Shown in pieces: positions 17,181 through 24,684 of a stretch of DNA of 64,000 bases (within the stretch, counting starts at the first letter, position 1; every line of letters starts with the position of its first letter). The notes beneath the pieces are model-generated. The model was not told the DNA's origin. It worked only from the letters and a program-made list of their open reading frames with translations, and ran no database searches. The translations under genes and the position numbers were made by a program. The stretch is from DAITAZ01 sp036824045 (lineage in GTDB: Bacteria; Pseudomonadota; Gammaproteobacteria; Burkholderiales; Rhodocyclaceae), in NCBI GenBank assembly GCA_036824045.1, contig DAITAZ010000011.1, forward strand, positions 1 to 64,000. Reading direction: 5' to 3'.

Positions 17181-17585
17181 TCAGAGCACGGCGGGGAGCG
17201 GAGGTCGCTGGGGTTGGTCGAGGACGACCGAGCGGTAGTGGTTGACCGGCGTGGGCAGGGCGTCGGCGCCGGGGGCGGGCGGATGGAGCGGTGGCTGCCG
17301 GGGGGGCAGCGCGCCGGAAAAGGCCAGGTGGCAGGACTGGCACTGATCGCAACTGCCACCGTCGTGGTCGGCCTGGTGCCCGGTGGCGGGCCCGTGGGCG
17401 TCGTGATCCATGCCTGCAGCCATCTGGTGGCAGGGCGCAAGCGCTGCCTCTGCCTGTGCGATCGCTTCGGCCTCGGCAGCCTGCGCCTGTTCCGCCCCGT
17501 GCCGGCACAGGGGGGCGGCAAAGGCCATGACCGACTGCAGCGGCAGCCAGATGGCAAGCAGGACGAGAAAGAAGCGGCGATTCAC
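17181..17585 (-). CDS. CopL/DUF2946-like His/Cys-rich protein heading the metal-efflux operon
   Basis: About 134 residues from GTG 17585 (TTG 17639 is an alternative; neither has a strong ribosome site). A hydrophobic leader (FFLVLLAIWLPLQSVMAFAA) is followed by a metal-ligand-rich stretch: CRHGAEQ, CHQMAAGMDHDAH and GGSCDQCQSCHLAF, then a Pro-rich tail ending VNHYRSVVLDQPQRPPLPA. This matches the style of DUF2946/CopL-type small metal-binding proteins often encoded just upstream of copper or other metal resistance genes, where they are proposed to influence metal-dependent expression. It lies about 155 bases upstream of the outer-membrane factor on the same strand. Confidence 0.7.
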   Translation of the reverse strand: MNRRFFLVLLAIWLPLQSVMAFAAPLCRHGAEQAQAAEAEAIAQAEAALAPCHQMAAGMDHDAHGPATGHQADHDGGSCDQCQSCHLAFSGALPPRQPPLHPPAPGADALPTPVNHYRSVVLDQPQRPPLPAVL

Positions 17586-17681
17586 GGCGGGCTGGGACTT
17601 GAGAGCCGAAGTGCGGGTTGGAGTGGGAGTCTCAGACAAAAGTTGCGGCCGCGCAAGCCGCCCGGATCAAGAAAGCCGACC

Positions 17682-18878
17682 TTATTCCCGCCAGCGGTCC
17701 GACTGCTTGCGCACGGTGCAGGGCAGGGAGCCGCAGGTGGAGTGGGTATCCCGCAGCCAGCGGGCGTCGTTGGTGCGGGTGGCCACCGCGCCGAGCAGTT
17801 CGGCCAGCAGGTCTTCCGAGCCCAGGGCCAGGGCATCTTCCTGGAGGCGGCCGAGGGTGATGAGGATGTCGTCCCGGATCACCCGATGGCGCTGGTCGAT
17901 GGCGTCGATCATGTGGCCGGCCAGGCCGAAGCGGCAGGCCTGGAAGCGGTTGTAGCTGTAGGTGAGGTAGACGTCCGGCCCGGGCAGGGGCGGGCGCTCC
18001 CGCAGCAGCCAGCGGCACAGGGTCTGGGCGTAGGCGGCGAGTTGGGCGGCCCGGGCCACGGTGAGCGGCGTGTCGCAGACGCGGATCTCGATGGTGCCGT
18101 ACTCGGGCTTGGGACGGATGTCCCAGTAGAAGTCCTTCATGCTCTCCACAATGCCCAGCCGGCGCATCTTGGCGAAATAGGCATTGAAGGCGTCCCAGGT
18201 GGTGAGGTAGGGCGCGTAGCCCGAAAGCGGGAAGGCGGTCACCACGTTGAGGCGGGAGGAATCAAAGGCGGTGTCCGCCCCCTGGTAGAAGGGCGATGCG
18301 GCGGAGAGCGCGATGAAGTGGGGAATGAAGCGGGCCAGGGAGTGGGTGAGGTAGAGCGCGTCGTCGCCGCTGGGGCAGCCGATGTGCACGTGCTGGCCGA
18401 AGACGGTGAACTGCTTGGCCAGATAACCGTACAGCCCGCTCACGTGGTGGTAGCGGGGGGTGTCGTAGATGCGCCGTTCATGCCACTTCTGGAAGGGGTG
18501 GGTGCCGCCGCCGCAGAGGGCGAGGTTGAGCTTGTCCGCCGTGCGCACCAGCAGGTCGCGGAGGGTTTCCAACTCCTTCAGCGCCATGTCGGCCCGGGTT
18601 TGCACGTCGGTGGAGAGCTCGATCATGCTCTCGGTGATCTCGGGCTTGATCTCGCCCGGGTAGCTTTTGCCCTTGAGCGCCTCCAGCAGGTCGGTGGAGC
18701 CGCGGGTGAGGTCGTAGTCCCGGGTGTTGACGATCTGCAGTTCCAGTTCGATGCCCATGGTGAGCGGATCGGACTGCTTGAATACCAGTGGCTCGTGGGC
18801 CATGGCCAGGACGGCCTCCGCCTTGCCGGGCACCGATTTGAGGTTGGTCTGCTCGAAACTCTTGTCCCGCACGTTCAT
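17682..18878 (-). CDS. ybdK: Carboxylate-amine ligase / glutamate-cysteine ligase type 2 (YbdK family)
   Basis: A 398-residue protein with the GCS2 signature MGIELELQIV, then IELSTDVQT, GGGTHPFQKWHERRI, FGQHVHIGCPSGDDAL and YGTIEIRVCDTPLT, the ATP/Mg2+ and substrate-binding blocks of YbdK. Members ligate glutamate and cysteine weakly in vitro; physiological substrates are debated. The gene starts two bases after the stop of the cation/proton antiporter, so they form one transcription unit, a notable pairing since Kef-type CPA2 transporters are gated by glutathione. The C-terminus (TRTNDARWLRDTHST) is complete. Confidence 0.93.
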   Translation of the reverse strand: MNVRDKSFEQTNLKSVPGKAEAVLAMAHEPLVFKQSDPLTMGIELELQIVNTRDYDLTRGSTDLLEALKGKSYPGEIKPEITESMIELSTDVQTRADMALKELETLRDLLVRTADKLNLALCGGGTHPFQKWHERRIYDTPRYHHVSGLYGYLAKQFTVFGQHVHIGCPSGDDALYLTHSLARFIPHFIALSAASPFYQGADTAFDSSRLNVVTAFPLSGYAPYLTTWDAFNAYFAKMRRLGIVESMKDFYWDIRPKPEYGTIEIRVCDTPLTVARAAQLAAYAQTLCRWLLRERPPLPGPDVYLTYSYNRFQACRFGLAGHMIDAIDQRHRVIRDDILITLGRLQEDALALGSEDLLAELLGAVATRTNDARWLRDTHSTCGSLPCTVRKQSDRWRE

Positions 18879-18880
18879 GC

Positions 18881-20092
18881 TCAGCTCTCCTCGCGGCCGG
18901 CTTCGCCGGCCTGTTTCAGTGCGAAATGGGTGGCCACCGGCCCGAGCAACTCAAGGATCACGATGGCTGCCGGCACGGCGCCGCCCAAGAGGCCGGACAC
19001 CTCGGGCATGACCCGGGCGGTATCCCGGAGCATGATCAGCGCCACGCCGGACATGGGGGCCAGACTCACCCCGAGCAGCACGCTCTTGCGCAGGGGAATG
19101 CCGCTGCCGGGCGTCAGCGCCAGCACCCCGATCAGCTTGCCCACTACCCGGGCCGTGGCGTAGGCCAGGCCCATCACCCCGGCGGTCTGCAAGGCCAGGG
19201 GTTCCAGGCTGGCGCCAGCCACCACGAACAGGATGACGAAGAAGATCTGCCCGGCCAGCCCGAAGTTCAGGCTGATCACGCTGTGGTCCCGGTCCATGTT
19301 CTTCACCAGCACCCCGAAGGTGAGCAGGCACAGCAGCACCGACAGTTTGAGCATCAGCGCCAGGCCGACGGTGGCCACGATCATGGAGACCAGCACCAGG
19401 TACTGTCGTTCCGCCCGCCGTTCCACCCAGCGGTTGAGCTGCAGGGCCAGCCACGCGGCGGCGGCGGCGAGCAGGACCGAGCCCGCCAGAAGGTAGAGCG
19501 AGTGGGCCAGTGCGGCGAGCCAGCCGCCCGCCCGGTACTCGTAGTTGAGCCAGGCGTTGAGCAAGGTGACCACCAGAAAGGTCAGCACGCTGTTCATGGC
19601 CGTAAACAGCACGGCCCGTTCGGTCACCTGGCCCTGGGCCTTGAGGTCGTCCGCCACGCGCAGCAGCACCGCAGGCGACGTGGCCATGCCGATGGCGGCG
19701 GCGGCGGCGGCCAGCGGAGCGGCCACGCCGATCCAGGTGAGCCAGAGATAGATGAGGGCAAAGGCGCCCGCGCTCTCGGCCAGCCCCACGGCCAGCAACT
19801 GGGGGTTGCGCCGGAACCAGCCCAGGTGCATGCGCTGGCCCAGCTCGAACAGCACCAGTCCGATGGAGACATCCACGAATACGGACAATTCGTCCAGAAG
19901 TTCGTTATTGACCAGGCCCAGACCGAAAGGCCCGAGGGCCACGCCGACCCCAACCTGGCCCACAATACGGGGCAGCCGCAGCCAGTGGGCGACCAGTTCG
20001 CCGCCCAGCACGCCGGCGACCAGCAGTACGCCAAACCACATGAGCGGGCTGCCGGTCAAAGGAAAATCGGGAAGAAAGGTGAATTCAGGCAT
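18881..20092 (-). CDS. CPA2-family cation/proton antiporter (Kef-type membrane domain)
   Basis: A 403-residue protein with about 12-13 transmembrane segments. The opening LPRIVGQVGVGVALGPFGLGL and the central FVDVSIGLVLFELGQRMHL match the monovalent cation:proton antiporter-2 fold. It stops after the membrane domain, so it lacks the TrkA-N/RCK regulatory domain of KefB/KefC. ATG 20092 (MPEFTFLPDF) is preferred over an upstream TTG. It is the first gene of the pair with the YbdK-type ligase and is divergent from the CbiX gene. It probably exports K+ or Na+ in exchange for H+; ion specificity is unknown. Confidence 0.92.
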   Translation of the reverse strand: MPEFTFLPDFPLTGSPLMWFGVLLVAGVLGGELVAHWLRLPRIVGQVGVGVALGPFGLGLVNNELLDELSVFVDVSIGLVLFELGQRMHLGWFRRNPQLLAVGLAESAGAFALIYLWLTWIGVAAPLAAAAAAIGMATSPAVLLRVADDLKAQGQVTERAVLFTAMNSVLTFLVVTLLNAWLNYEYRAGGWLAALAHSLYLLAGSVLLAAAAAWLALQLNRWVERRAERQYLVLVSMIVATVGLALMLKLSVLLCLLTFGVLVKNMDRDHSVISLNFGLAGQIFFVILFVVAGASLEPLALQTAGVMGLAYATARVVGKLIGVLALTPGSGIPLRKSVLLGVSLAPMSGVALIMLRDTARVMPEVSGLLGGAVPAAIVILELLGPVATHFALKQAGEAGREES

Positions 20093-20294
20093 CGATGTTG
20101 TCGTTGTTTGCAAACGTGCGTCATGCGTGGATTGCCACGCGGCCGAGCATCATAGGCATGCTGGCAGGCGAACCGCAACTAACGCGGAAAGCCTTGTTGG
20201 GCGGGGCTTTCGGCTTGTCGCCAAAGGGTGACAGGGCATGGTTCCGGGGCAATTTTTCCGTCACTGGACTGTCGCCTGAAAGCGACAGAAAGAC

Positions 20295-20684
20295 ATGAGC
20301 AATAAGTCTGCCGTCATTTTATTTGGCCATGGCGCACGCGATCCCGCGTGGGCGCGTCCCCTGGAACGCATTGCCGAGAAAGCGGCCCAGCAGGAGCGCA
20401 CACTCCTGGTCCGGCTGGCTTTTCTGGAGTTTCTCGCCCCATCCCTGCCCCAGGCCATCGATGAGCTGGCGGGCGCCGGTGTTGCGCGCATCGCGGTGGT
20501 GCCGGTGTTCATGTCGCAATCCGGCCACGTGGCCCGGGATGTGCCCGCCATGCTGGAGGCCGCGCGGCATCGCCATCCCTCGTTATGCCTGAGCCTGGCG
20601 GCCCCGGTGGGGGAGGCCGATCCGGTGCTGTCCGCCATGGCGGCGTATGCGGTGGCGGCGGTCGCCACGGGCGACACGACGTAA
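20295..20684 (+). CDS. Short CbiX-type sirohydrochlorin chelatase
   Basis: A 129-residue single-domain CbiX (CbiX-S class). The start VILFGHGARDPAWARPLERI carries the N-terminal catalytic His (GHGxRD) and VVPVFMSQSGHVARDVP carries the second His region. Short CbiX proteins act as dimers and insert Co2+, Fe2+ or Ni2+ into sirohydrochlorin on the way to cobalamin, sirohaem or F430. No other tetrapyrrole genes lie in the window. The gene stands alone and is divergent from the antiporter. Confidence 0.9.
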   Translation: MSNKSAVILFGHGARDPAWARPLERIAEKAAQQERTLLVRLAFLEFLAPSLPQAIDELAGAGVARIAVVPVFMSQSGHVARDVPAMLEAARHRHPSLCLSLAAPVGEADPVLSAMAAYAVAAVATGDTT

Positions 20685-20784
20685 ACCCTGCCGTAAACCT
20701 GCCGTTACAACGGCGGCAGGGGCGGTGGTCGCTCCGGCCGGTGCCTTGTGCGCCGCAACCTGACGAATCACGAGCGCCCAGCCG

Positions 20785-21762
20785 ATGAACGCCCCAGTGA
20801 TTGCACATCCAGAGTCGCCGGTCCGCCCCCGCATCCTGGTGGTGGACGATGACCCCATCAACCTGGAAATCGTCGCCGAGCAGTTGGGGCGCGACGCGCA
20901 TGATCTGGTGCTGATTCAGAACAGCGGCGCTGCCTGGACGGCATTGGAGCAGGAGGCGGACGCGCTGGACCTGATCGTGCTCGACCGGATGATGCCGGCC
21001 CCCGACGGGATGGAACTGCTGCGGCGGATCAAGGCCCACTCCCAGTTGGCTCTGGTGCCGGTGATCATGCAGACGGCGGCCTCCAGCCCGGCCGAGGTGG
21101 CCGAGGGGCTGGCTGCGGGCGCCTACTACTACCTGACCAAACCTTTCAGCCGCAAGGCGCTCAGGACGATCGTTTCCGGGGCCCTGACCGAGCGTATGCA
21201 CCACAAGAACCTGAAGAACACTCTGGACAACCAGCAGATGGCCATTGCCTGCCTGAGCAGGGCCGAGTTCCGTTTCCGTTCCCTGGATGAGGCGGCTGCC
21301 CTGGCGGCGCTGCTCTCCAGTCTGTGTCCGAACCCGGACATGGCTGCCATCGGTCTGTCGGAGTTGCTGGTCAACGCCGTCGAGCACGGCAATCTGGGCA
21401 TCACCTATGCCGAGAAATCGACGCTCATGTCCGGCGGCAACTGGCGGGGCGAGATCCTGCGCCGCCTGGCGCTGCCCGAGTACGCCCAGCGCCAGGCCAC
21501 GGTGACGGTGGATGCGGGCGTGCGCACCCTGCGCTTCACCATCCGCGACCAGGGGGAAGGTTTCGACTGGTCCCGCTACGTCGAGATCGATCCGTCCCGC
21601 GCCTTCGATCCCAACGGCCGCGGCATCGCCATGGCGCGGATGCTCAGTTTTTCCGACGTGGAATACCAGGGCTGCGGCAACACGGTGGTCGCCACCGTGT
21701 CGCGCACTGCCGGCCCCAGCGCCGGTTGCGTGGAGCGGGCCGCCGGTACGCTGGCCCTCTGA
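20785..21762 (+). CDS. Response regulator with RsbW-like ATPase output (REC-HATPase)
   Basis: A 325-residue protein. The receiver domain spans about 16-135: acidic pocket in ILVVDDDPINLEIV, phospho-acceptor Asp in LDLIVLDRMMP, and the conserved Lys in YYYLTKPF. A linker leads to a GHKL ATPase domain with N-box LSELLVNAVEHGN, G1 box RDQGEGFDW and G2 box NGRGIAMARM, of the serine-kinase/anti-sigma (HATPase_c_2) type. It is a clear paralog of the gene at 37070-38026 but has no kinase beside it. It lies 100 bases after cbiX and is convergent with the multicopper oxidase gene. Confidence 0.92.
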   Translation: MNAPVIAHPESPVRPRILVVDDDPINLEIVAEQLGRDAHDLVLIQNSGAAWTALEQEADALDLIVLDRMMPAPDGMELLRRIKAHSQLALVPVIMQTAASSPAEVAEGLAAGAYYYLTKPFSRKALRTIVSGALTERMHHKNLKNTLDNQQMAIACLSRAEFRFRSLDEAAALAALLSSLCPNPDMAAIGLSELLVNAVEHGNLGITYAEKSTLMSGGNWRGEILRRLALPEYAQRQATVTVDAGVRTLRFTIRDQGEGFDWSRYVEIDPSRAFDPNGRGIAMARMLSFSDVEYQGCGNTVVATVSRTAGPSAGCVERAAGTLAL

Positions 21763-21790
21763 GCCGTCCGCCCCCCACGGCGTCCGGCTC
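21761..21790. terminator. Weak stem-loop between convergent genes
   Basis: GAGCCG (21761-21766) pairs with CGGCTC (21785-21790), with a GCC/GGC inner pairing. It directly follows the stop of the REC-HATPase gene and faces the end of the oxidase gene at 21848. The following T-run is poor (TTCCC), so termination strength is uncertain. Confidence 0.3.
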
Positions 21791-21847
21791 TTCCCAGCCT
21801 GCCCCTGCCCCTGCGGCGCCCGGAGCGCGGCGGGGGCATGGTCTGCC

Positions 21848-23707
21848 TCAGGCCACGACAAAGCGCCGCATCATCTCGTGATCCTCGTGGGAGAGGATGT
21901 GGCAGTGCCACACATATTCCCCGGGCCGGTTGAAGGTGGCCACGAGGCGGGTGACCTGTCCGGGGTACATCAGCGCAGTGTCCTTGCGGCCGGCCTCGTT
22001 GGCAGGCGCCGGGGTGGCCGCGCCGGTGAGCGAGATCCCGGTCAGGTAGCCGCCGGCCACCGCATTGCCCGGCCCCATGGGCTTGGGCAGCAGGGTTCCG
22101 GTGAAGCCTTGCCGGTTCAGGATGCGGAAATCCACCAGATGCAGGTGGATGGGGTGGGCATCCGCCGTGGTGTTGTAGACCTCCCAGACCTCCGTGTCGC
22201 CCAGCTTGATGTTTTCCGTCACCGGGTCGGTGAACAGGAAGGTGCCCCAGTTGGGACCGGCGGGGTTTCCGCTGGCCGGATTCACCGTGCCCAGCATGGT
22301 CTGCAGCCGCCCGAAAGCGTCGGTGCCTTCAAAGAGGAACAGCTTGCGGACCTTGGCTTTCGCGGTGGACGGTTGCGGCAGGGCGCCATGCACCGGCCGC
22401 AGGTTGCCGGGCAGGGTGGTGAGCGGCACCGAGAGGTTCAGGAGTTTGCTGATCTTGAACGCCATGATTTGCCCGTTGGTGCGCGCATCCGGCGCCACCC
22501 CGTTGGGGAAGGGCGCGTTGGCGGTGTTGCGCAGGGTGATGCTCTGGGCAAACCAGGCCAGGGGATTGCCGAAGTCCACCACGATGTCCGCCCGTTCTCC
22601 GGGGGCCAGGGTCAGGCGGTTGAGCTGCACCGGGCTGTTCAGCAGACCCAGGTCGGTGCCGATCTGGTGGAAGGGCAGGGCGTAGGAGGTGAGTAGTCGC
22701 TTCACGCGCACTTCCAGCGTGTAGACGCGGGAGTCCGAGCCGTTGAGCAGCCGCAGCCGGTACTGGCGGGGTTCCACGTCCAGCTTGGGCCAGGGCACGC
22801 CGTTGACCAGGATCACGTCGCCGAAGAATTCGGGCAGATGGGTGGGGTTGGGCGCATCGGGATTGGCCGGGTCCTGGGCCGGGTAATGGAGCTGGCCGTC
22901 GGCGGTGAACATCCGGTCCTGGATGACCACCGGGATCTCGTAGGGGTACTGGGGGAGCTTGCAGGCGCGGACCAGGGCATCCTCGTTGGCATCGCGGATG
23001 AAGTAGTTGCCCGCCAGACCCATGAATACGTTGAGCCGCGTGACCCCCAGCGCGTGGTCGTGGTACCACAGGTGGCCGGCCTCCTGGGAGTTGTCGAAGG
23101 TGTAGGGCGTGCTGTAGAGCCGGCCGCGGTAGTCCGGCAGGGTGTCGCCGTTGGTGTCCGGGGTGGCCCAGCCGTCAGGCAGGCCATCCGACAGGTAGGC
23201 CTGATTGCCGCCGTGCCGGTGGGCCACCAGGGGCACGGGTGCCCGGCCGCCCAGGTTGCCCGGGTTGGCCCAGCCAAGGGTGGTATCCACCGGCAGGCGG
23301 TGGGTGATGGCGCCGCCCGCGCCCATCAATTCGTTCTTGTACTGCACCGTGATCTGGGTGCCCCGGCGCACGTTGAAGCTGCGGCCAGGAAAAGTGGCGG
23401 CCTGGGCGCCGCTGCCATAGCCCCAGACCCGCGTGCTCAGCGCCGCCCCCGTGGCGGGATTGACCAGCCCCAGTTGGGTGGTGAACTCCCGGATCTTCAA
23501 GGTGTAGGCGGTTCCCCCCGCGCTATCGGGCGACCAGGTGAAGCCCGGAGCCAAGGGATTGGGCAGCGCCTTGACGAACTTGGGCTGGGCGACTGCGTCG
23601 AGCAAGGCGGTGGCCTGAGCGAAGGCCATGCGGGAGAAGGAGAGCGGGAGTGCGCTGGCCGTGCCCAGTGCAGCACCTGCTTTCAGGAACGAACGGCGAG
23701 AAGTCAT
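21848..23707 (-). CDS. Tat-exported multicopper oxidase (CotA/laccase-like)
   Basis: A 619-residue protein. The leader SRRSFLKAGAALGTASALP is a twin-arginine signal, as expected for a copper enzyme folded before export. Copper-ligand motifs appear in order: HRHGG, HLWYHDHALG, HPIHLHLVDF and the C-terminal HCHILSHEDHEMM, which together supply type 1 and trinuclear sites. The spacing and the GHLWYHDHALG...NVFMGLAGNYFIRD block resemble CotA/bilirubin-oxidase-type enzymes rather than CopA/CueO with Met-rich inserts. It diverges from the Sco/cytochrome operon over an AT-rich region. Likely roles are oxidation of metal ions or phenols in the periplasm. Confidence 0.95.
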   Translation of the reverse strand: MTSRRSFLKAGAALGTASALPLSFSRMAFAQATALLDAVAQPKFVKALPNPLAPGFTWSPDSAGGTAYTLKIREFTTQLGLVNPATGAALSTRVWGYGSGAQAATFPGRSFNVRRGTQITVQYKNELMGAGGAITHRLPVDTTLGWANPGNLGGRAPVPLVAHRHGGNQAYLSDGLPDGWATPDTNGDTLPDYRGRLYSTPYTFDNSQEAGHLWYHDHALGVTRLNVFMGLAGNYFIRDANEDALVRACKLPQYPYEIPVVIQDRMFTADGQLHYPAQDPANPDAPNPTHLPEFFGDVILVNGVPWPKLDVEPRQYRLRLLNGSDSRVYTLEVRVKRLLTSYALPFHQIGTDLGLLNSPVQLNRLTLAPGERADIVVDFGNPLAWFAQSITLRNTANAPFPNGVAPDARTNGQIMAFKISKLLNLSVPLTTLPGNLRPVHGALPQPSTAKAKVRKLFLFEGTDAFGRLQTMLGTVNPASGNPAGPNWGTFLFTDPVTENIKLGDTEVWEVYNTTADAHPIHLHLVDFRILNRQGFTGTLLPKPMGPGNAVAGGYLTGISLTGAATPAPANEAGRKDTALMYPGQVTRLVATFNRPGEYVWHCHILSHEDHEMMRRFVVA

Positions 23708-24072
23708 GATTTTCCCCTGGAAAGCGAATAATTGATTTATTTGTTTCTTTGTTTGCTCTGCCGTCTTTGATAGAAATGCTTGGCTTTGTTCCCTTTCAAG
23801 CCGCTTTCGGCCAATTCAATGGCGCTGTGCAATTCTTTTCTCCGAGGCATTGCCTACCAATCTACTACGCCAATCTTTTTGTGGAATGGTCTTGATGTTT
23901 GTTCTTGTATTCAATACAAATCAAGTGGTTGTATTTGATTTGCTTTGAAGCTGTTTGCGCCCTGTTGATGAATGGCTTGCAGGCGTTGCGTGGCAATGCA
24001 TTCAGTCGTGTCAGACTGGTCTGGAATGTGTGGATGGCTGTTGAATTGCAAATGCGCGAATCTGGAAACAAA
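23708..24072. other. AT-rich divergent promoter region, oxidase / Sco
   Basis: The 365 bases between the divergent oxidase and Sco genes have much lower G+C than any coding part of the window. The region carries the perfect inverted repeat at 23905-23919 and a further TTGTATT copy near 23929-23936. The Sco frame remains open back to 23899, but this part encodes no convincing protein. Confidence 0.55.
23905..23919. promoter_or_regulatory. Inverted repeat TTGTATT-C-AATACAA, candidate operator
   Basis: Two perfect 7-base arms flank a single base in the intergenic region shared by the oxidase and Sco operons. An outer pair, CTTGAT (23891-23896) and ATCAAG (23920-23925), partly brackets it, and TTGTATT recurs downstream. 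A repressor or activator controlling both directions is likely. It does not match the CueR/MerR pattern; no regulator is encoded alongside. Confidence 0.5.
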
Positions 24073-24684
24073 ATGAAACAAAAACTGGCAAAGCTGTGCC
24101 GCAGCACAGCATGGGCGCTGTTTGTAGGGGCGGCGGCGGGGGCTGTGGCGGCGGAGCATGAGCACCGCCACGGCGCGGTGGTGGCTGGGCAGGCCCAGCG
24201 CAGCGAGATCTGCCTGCGCCTGCCGCAGCAAAGCCTGGTCGGCCAGGACGGGCGGCGGGTGCGCTTTCCCGAGGTGATCGACGATGGCCGGCCGGTGCTC
24301 CTCAACTTCATCTACACCACGTGCACCGCCATCTGTCCGCCCATGAGCCAGATCTTCAGTGCCGTGCAAACCCGGCTGGGCGCGGATCAGGGGCGGGTGC
24401 TCATGGTTTCGGTGTCCATCGATCCGGAGCAGGACACCCCGGCCCGCTTGCGCGAGTACGGGCGGCTGTTCGGCGCCGGCCCCCAGTGGCTGTTTCTCAC
24501 CGGCACGGCCCGGGCCAGCCGCGCCGTGCAGGAGGGTTTCGACGTCTATCGGCCGGACAAGATGGCCCATACGCCGGTGAGCTTCTTGCGGGGGGCGCCT
24601 GGTCAAGCCTGGCTGCGCATGGATGGTTTCGCCACGGCCGACGACCTGGTGGCCGAACTGCGACGCATGCTGGCGGGCAAATGA
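24073..24684 (+). CDS. SCO1/SenC/PrrC-family copper chaperone
   Basis: A 203-residue protein with an N-terminal hydrophobic leader (AWALFVGAAAGAVAA), then a His-rich EHEHRHG segment and a thioredoxin-like fold. The copper motif is T-C84-T-A-I-C88-P, with the third ligand at His166 in KMAHTPVSF. Sco proteins deliver copper to CuA sites or act as thiol-disulfide reductants in the periplasm. I chose ATG 24073 as the start of the leader, although the frame is open upstream and no strong ribosome site is visible. Its TGA overlaps the next gene's ATG. Copper supply to the divergent oxidase is a reasonable inference. Confidence 0.92.
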   Translation: MKQKLAKLCRSTAWALFVGAAAGAVAAEHEHRHGAVVAGQAQRSEICLRLPQQSLVGQDGRRVRFPEVIDDGRPVLLNFIYTTCTAICPPMSQIFSAVQTRLGADQGRVLMVSVSIDPEQDTPARLREYGRLFGAGPQWLFLTGTARASRAVQEGFDVYRPDKMAHTPVSFLRGAPGQAWLRMDGFATADDLVAELRRMLAGK

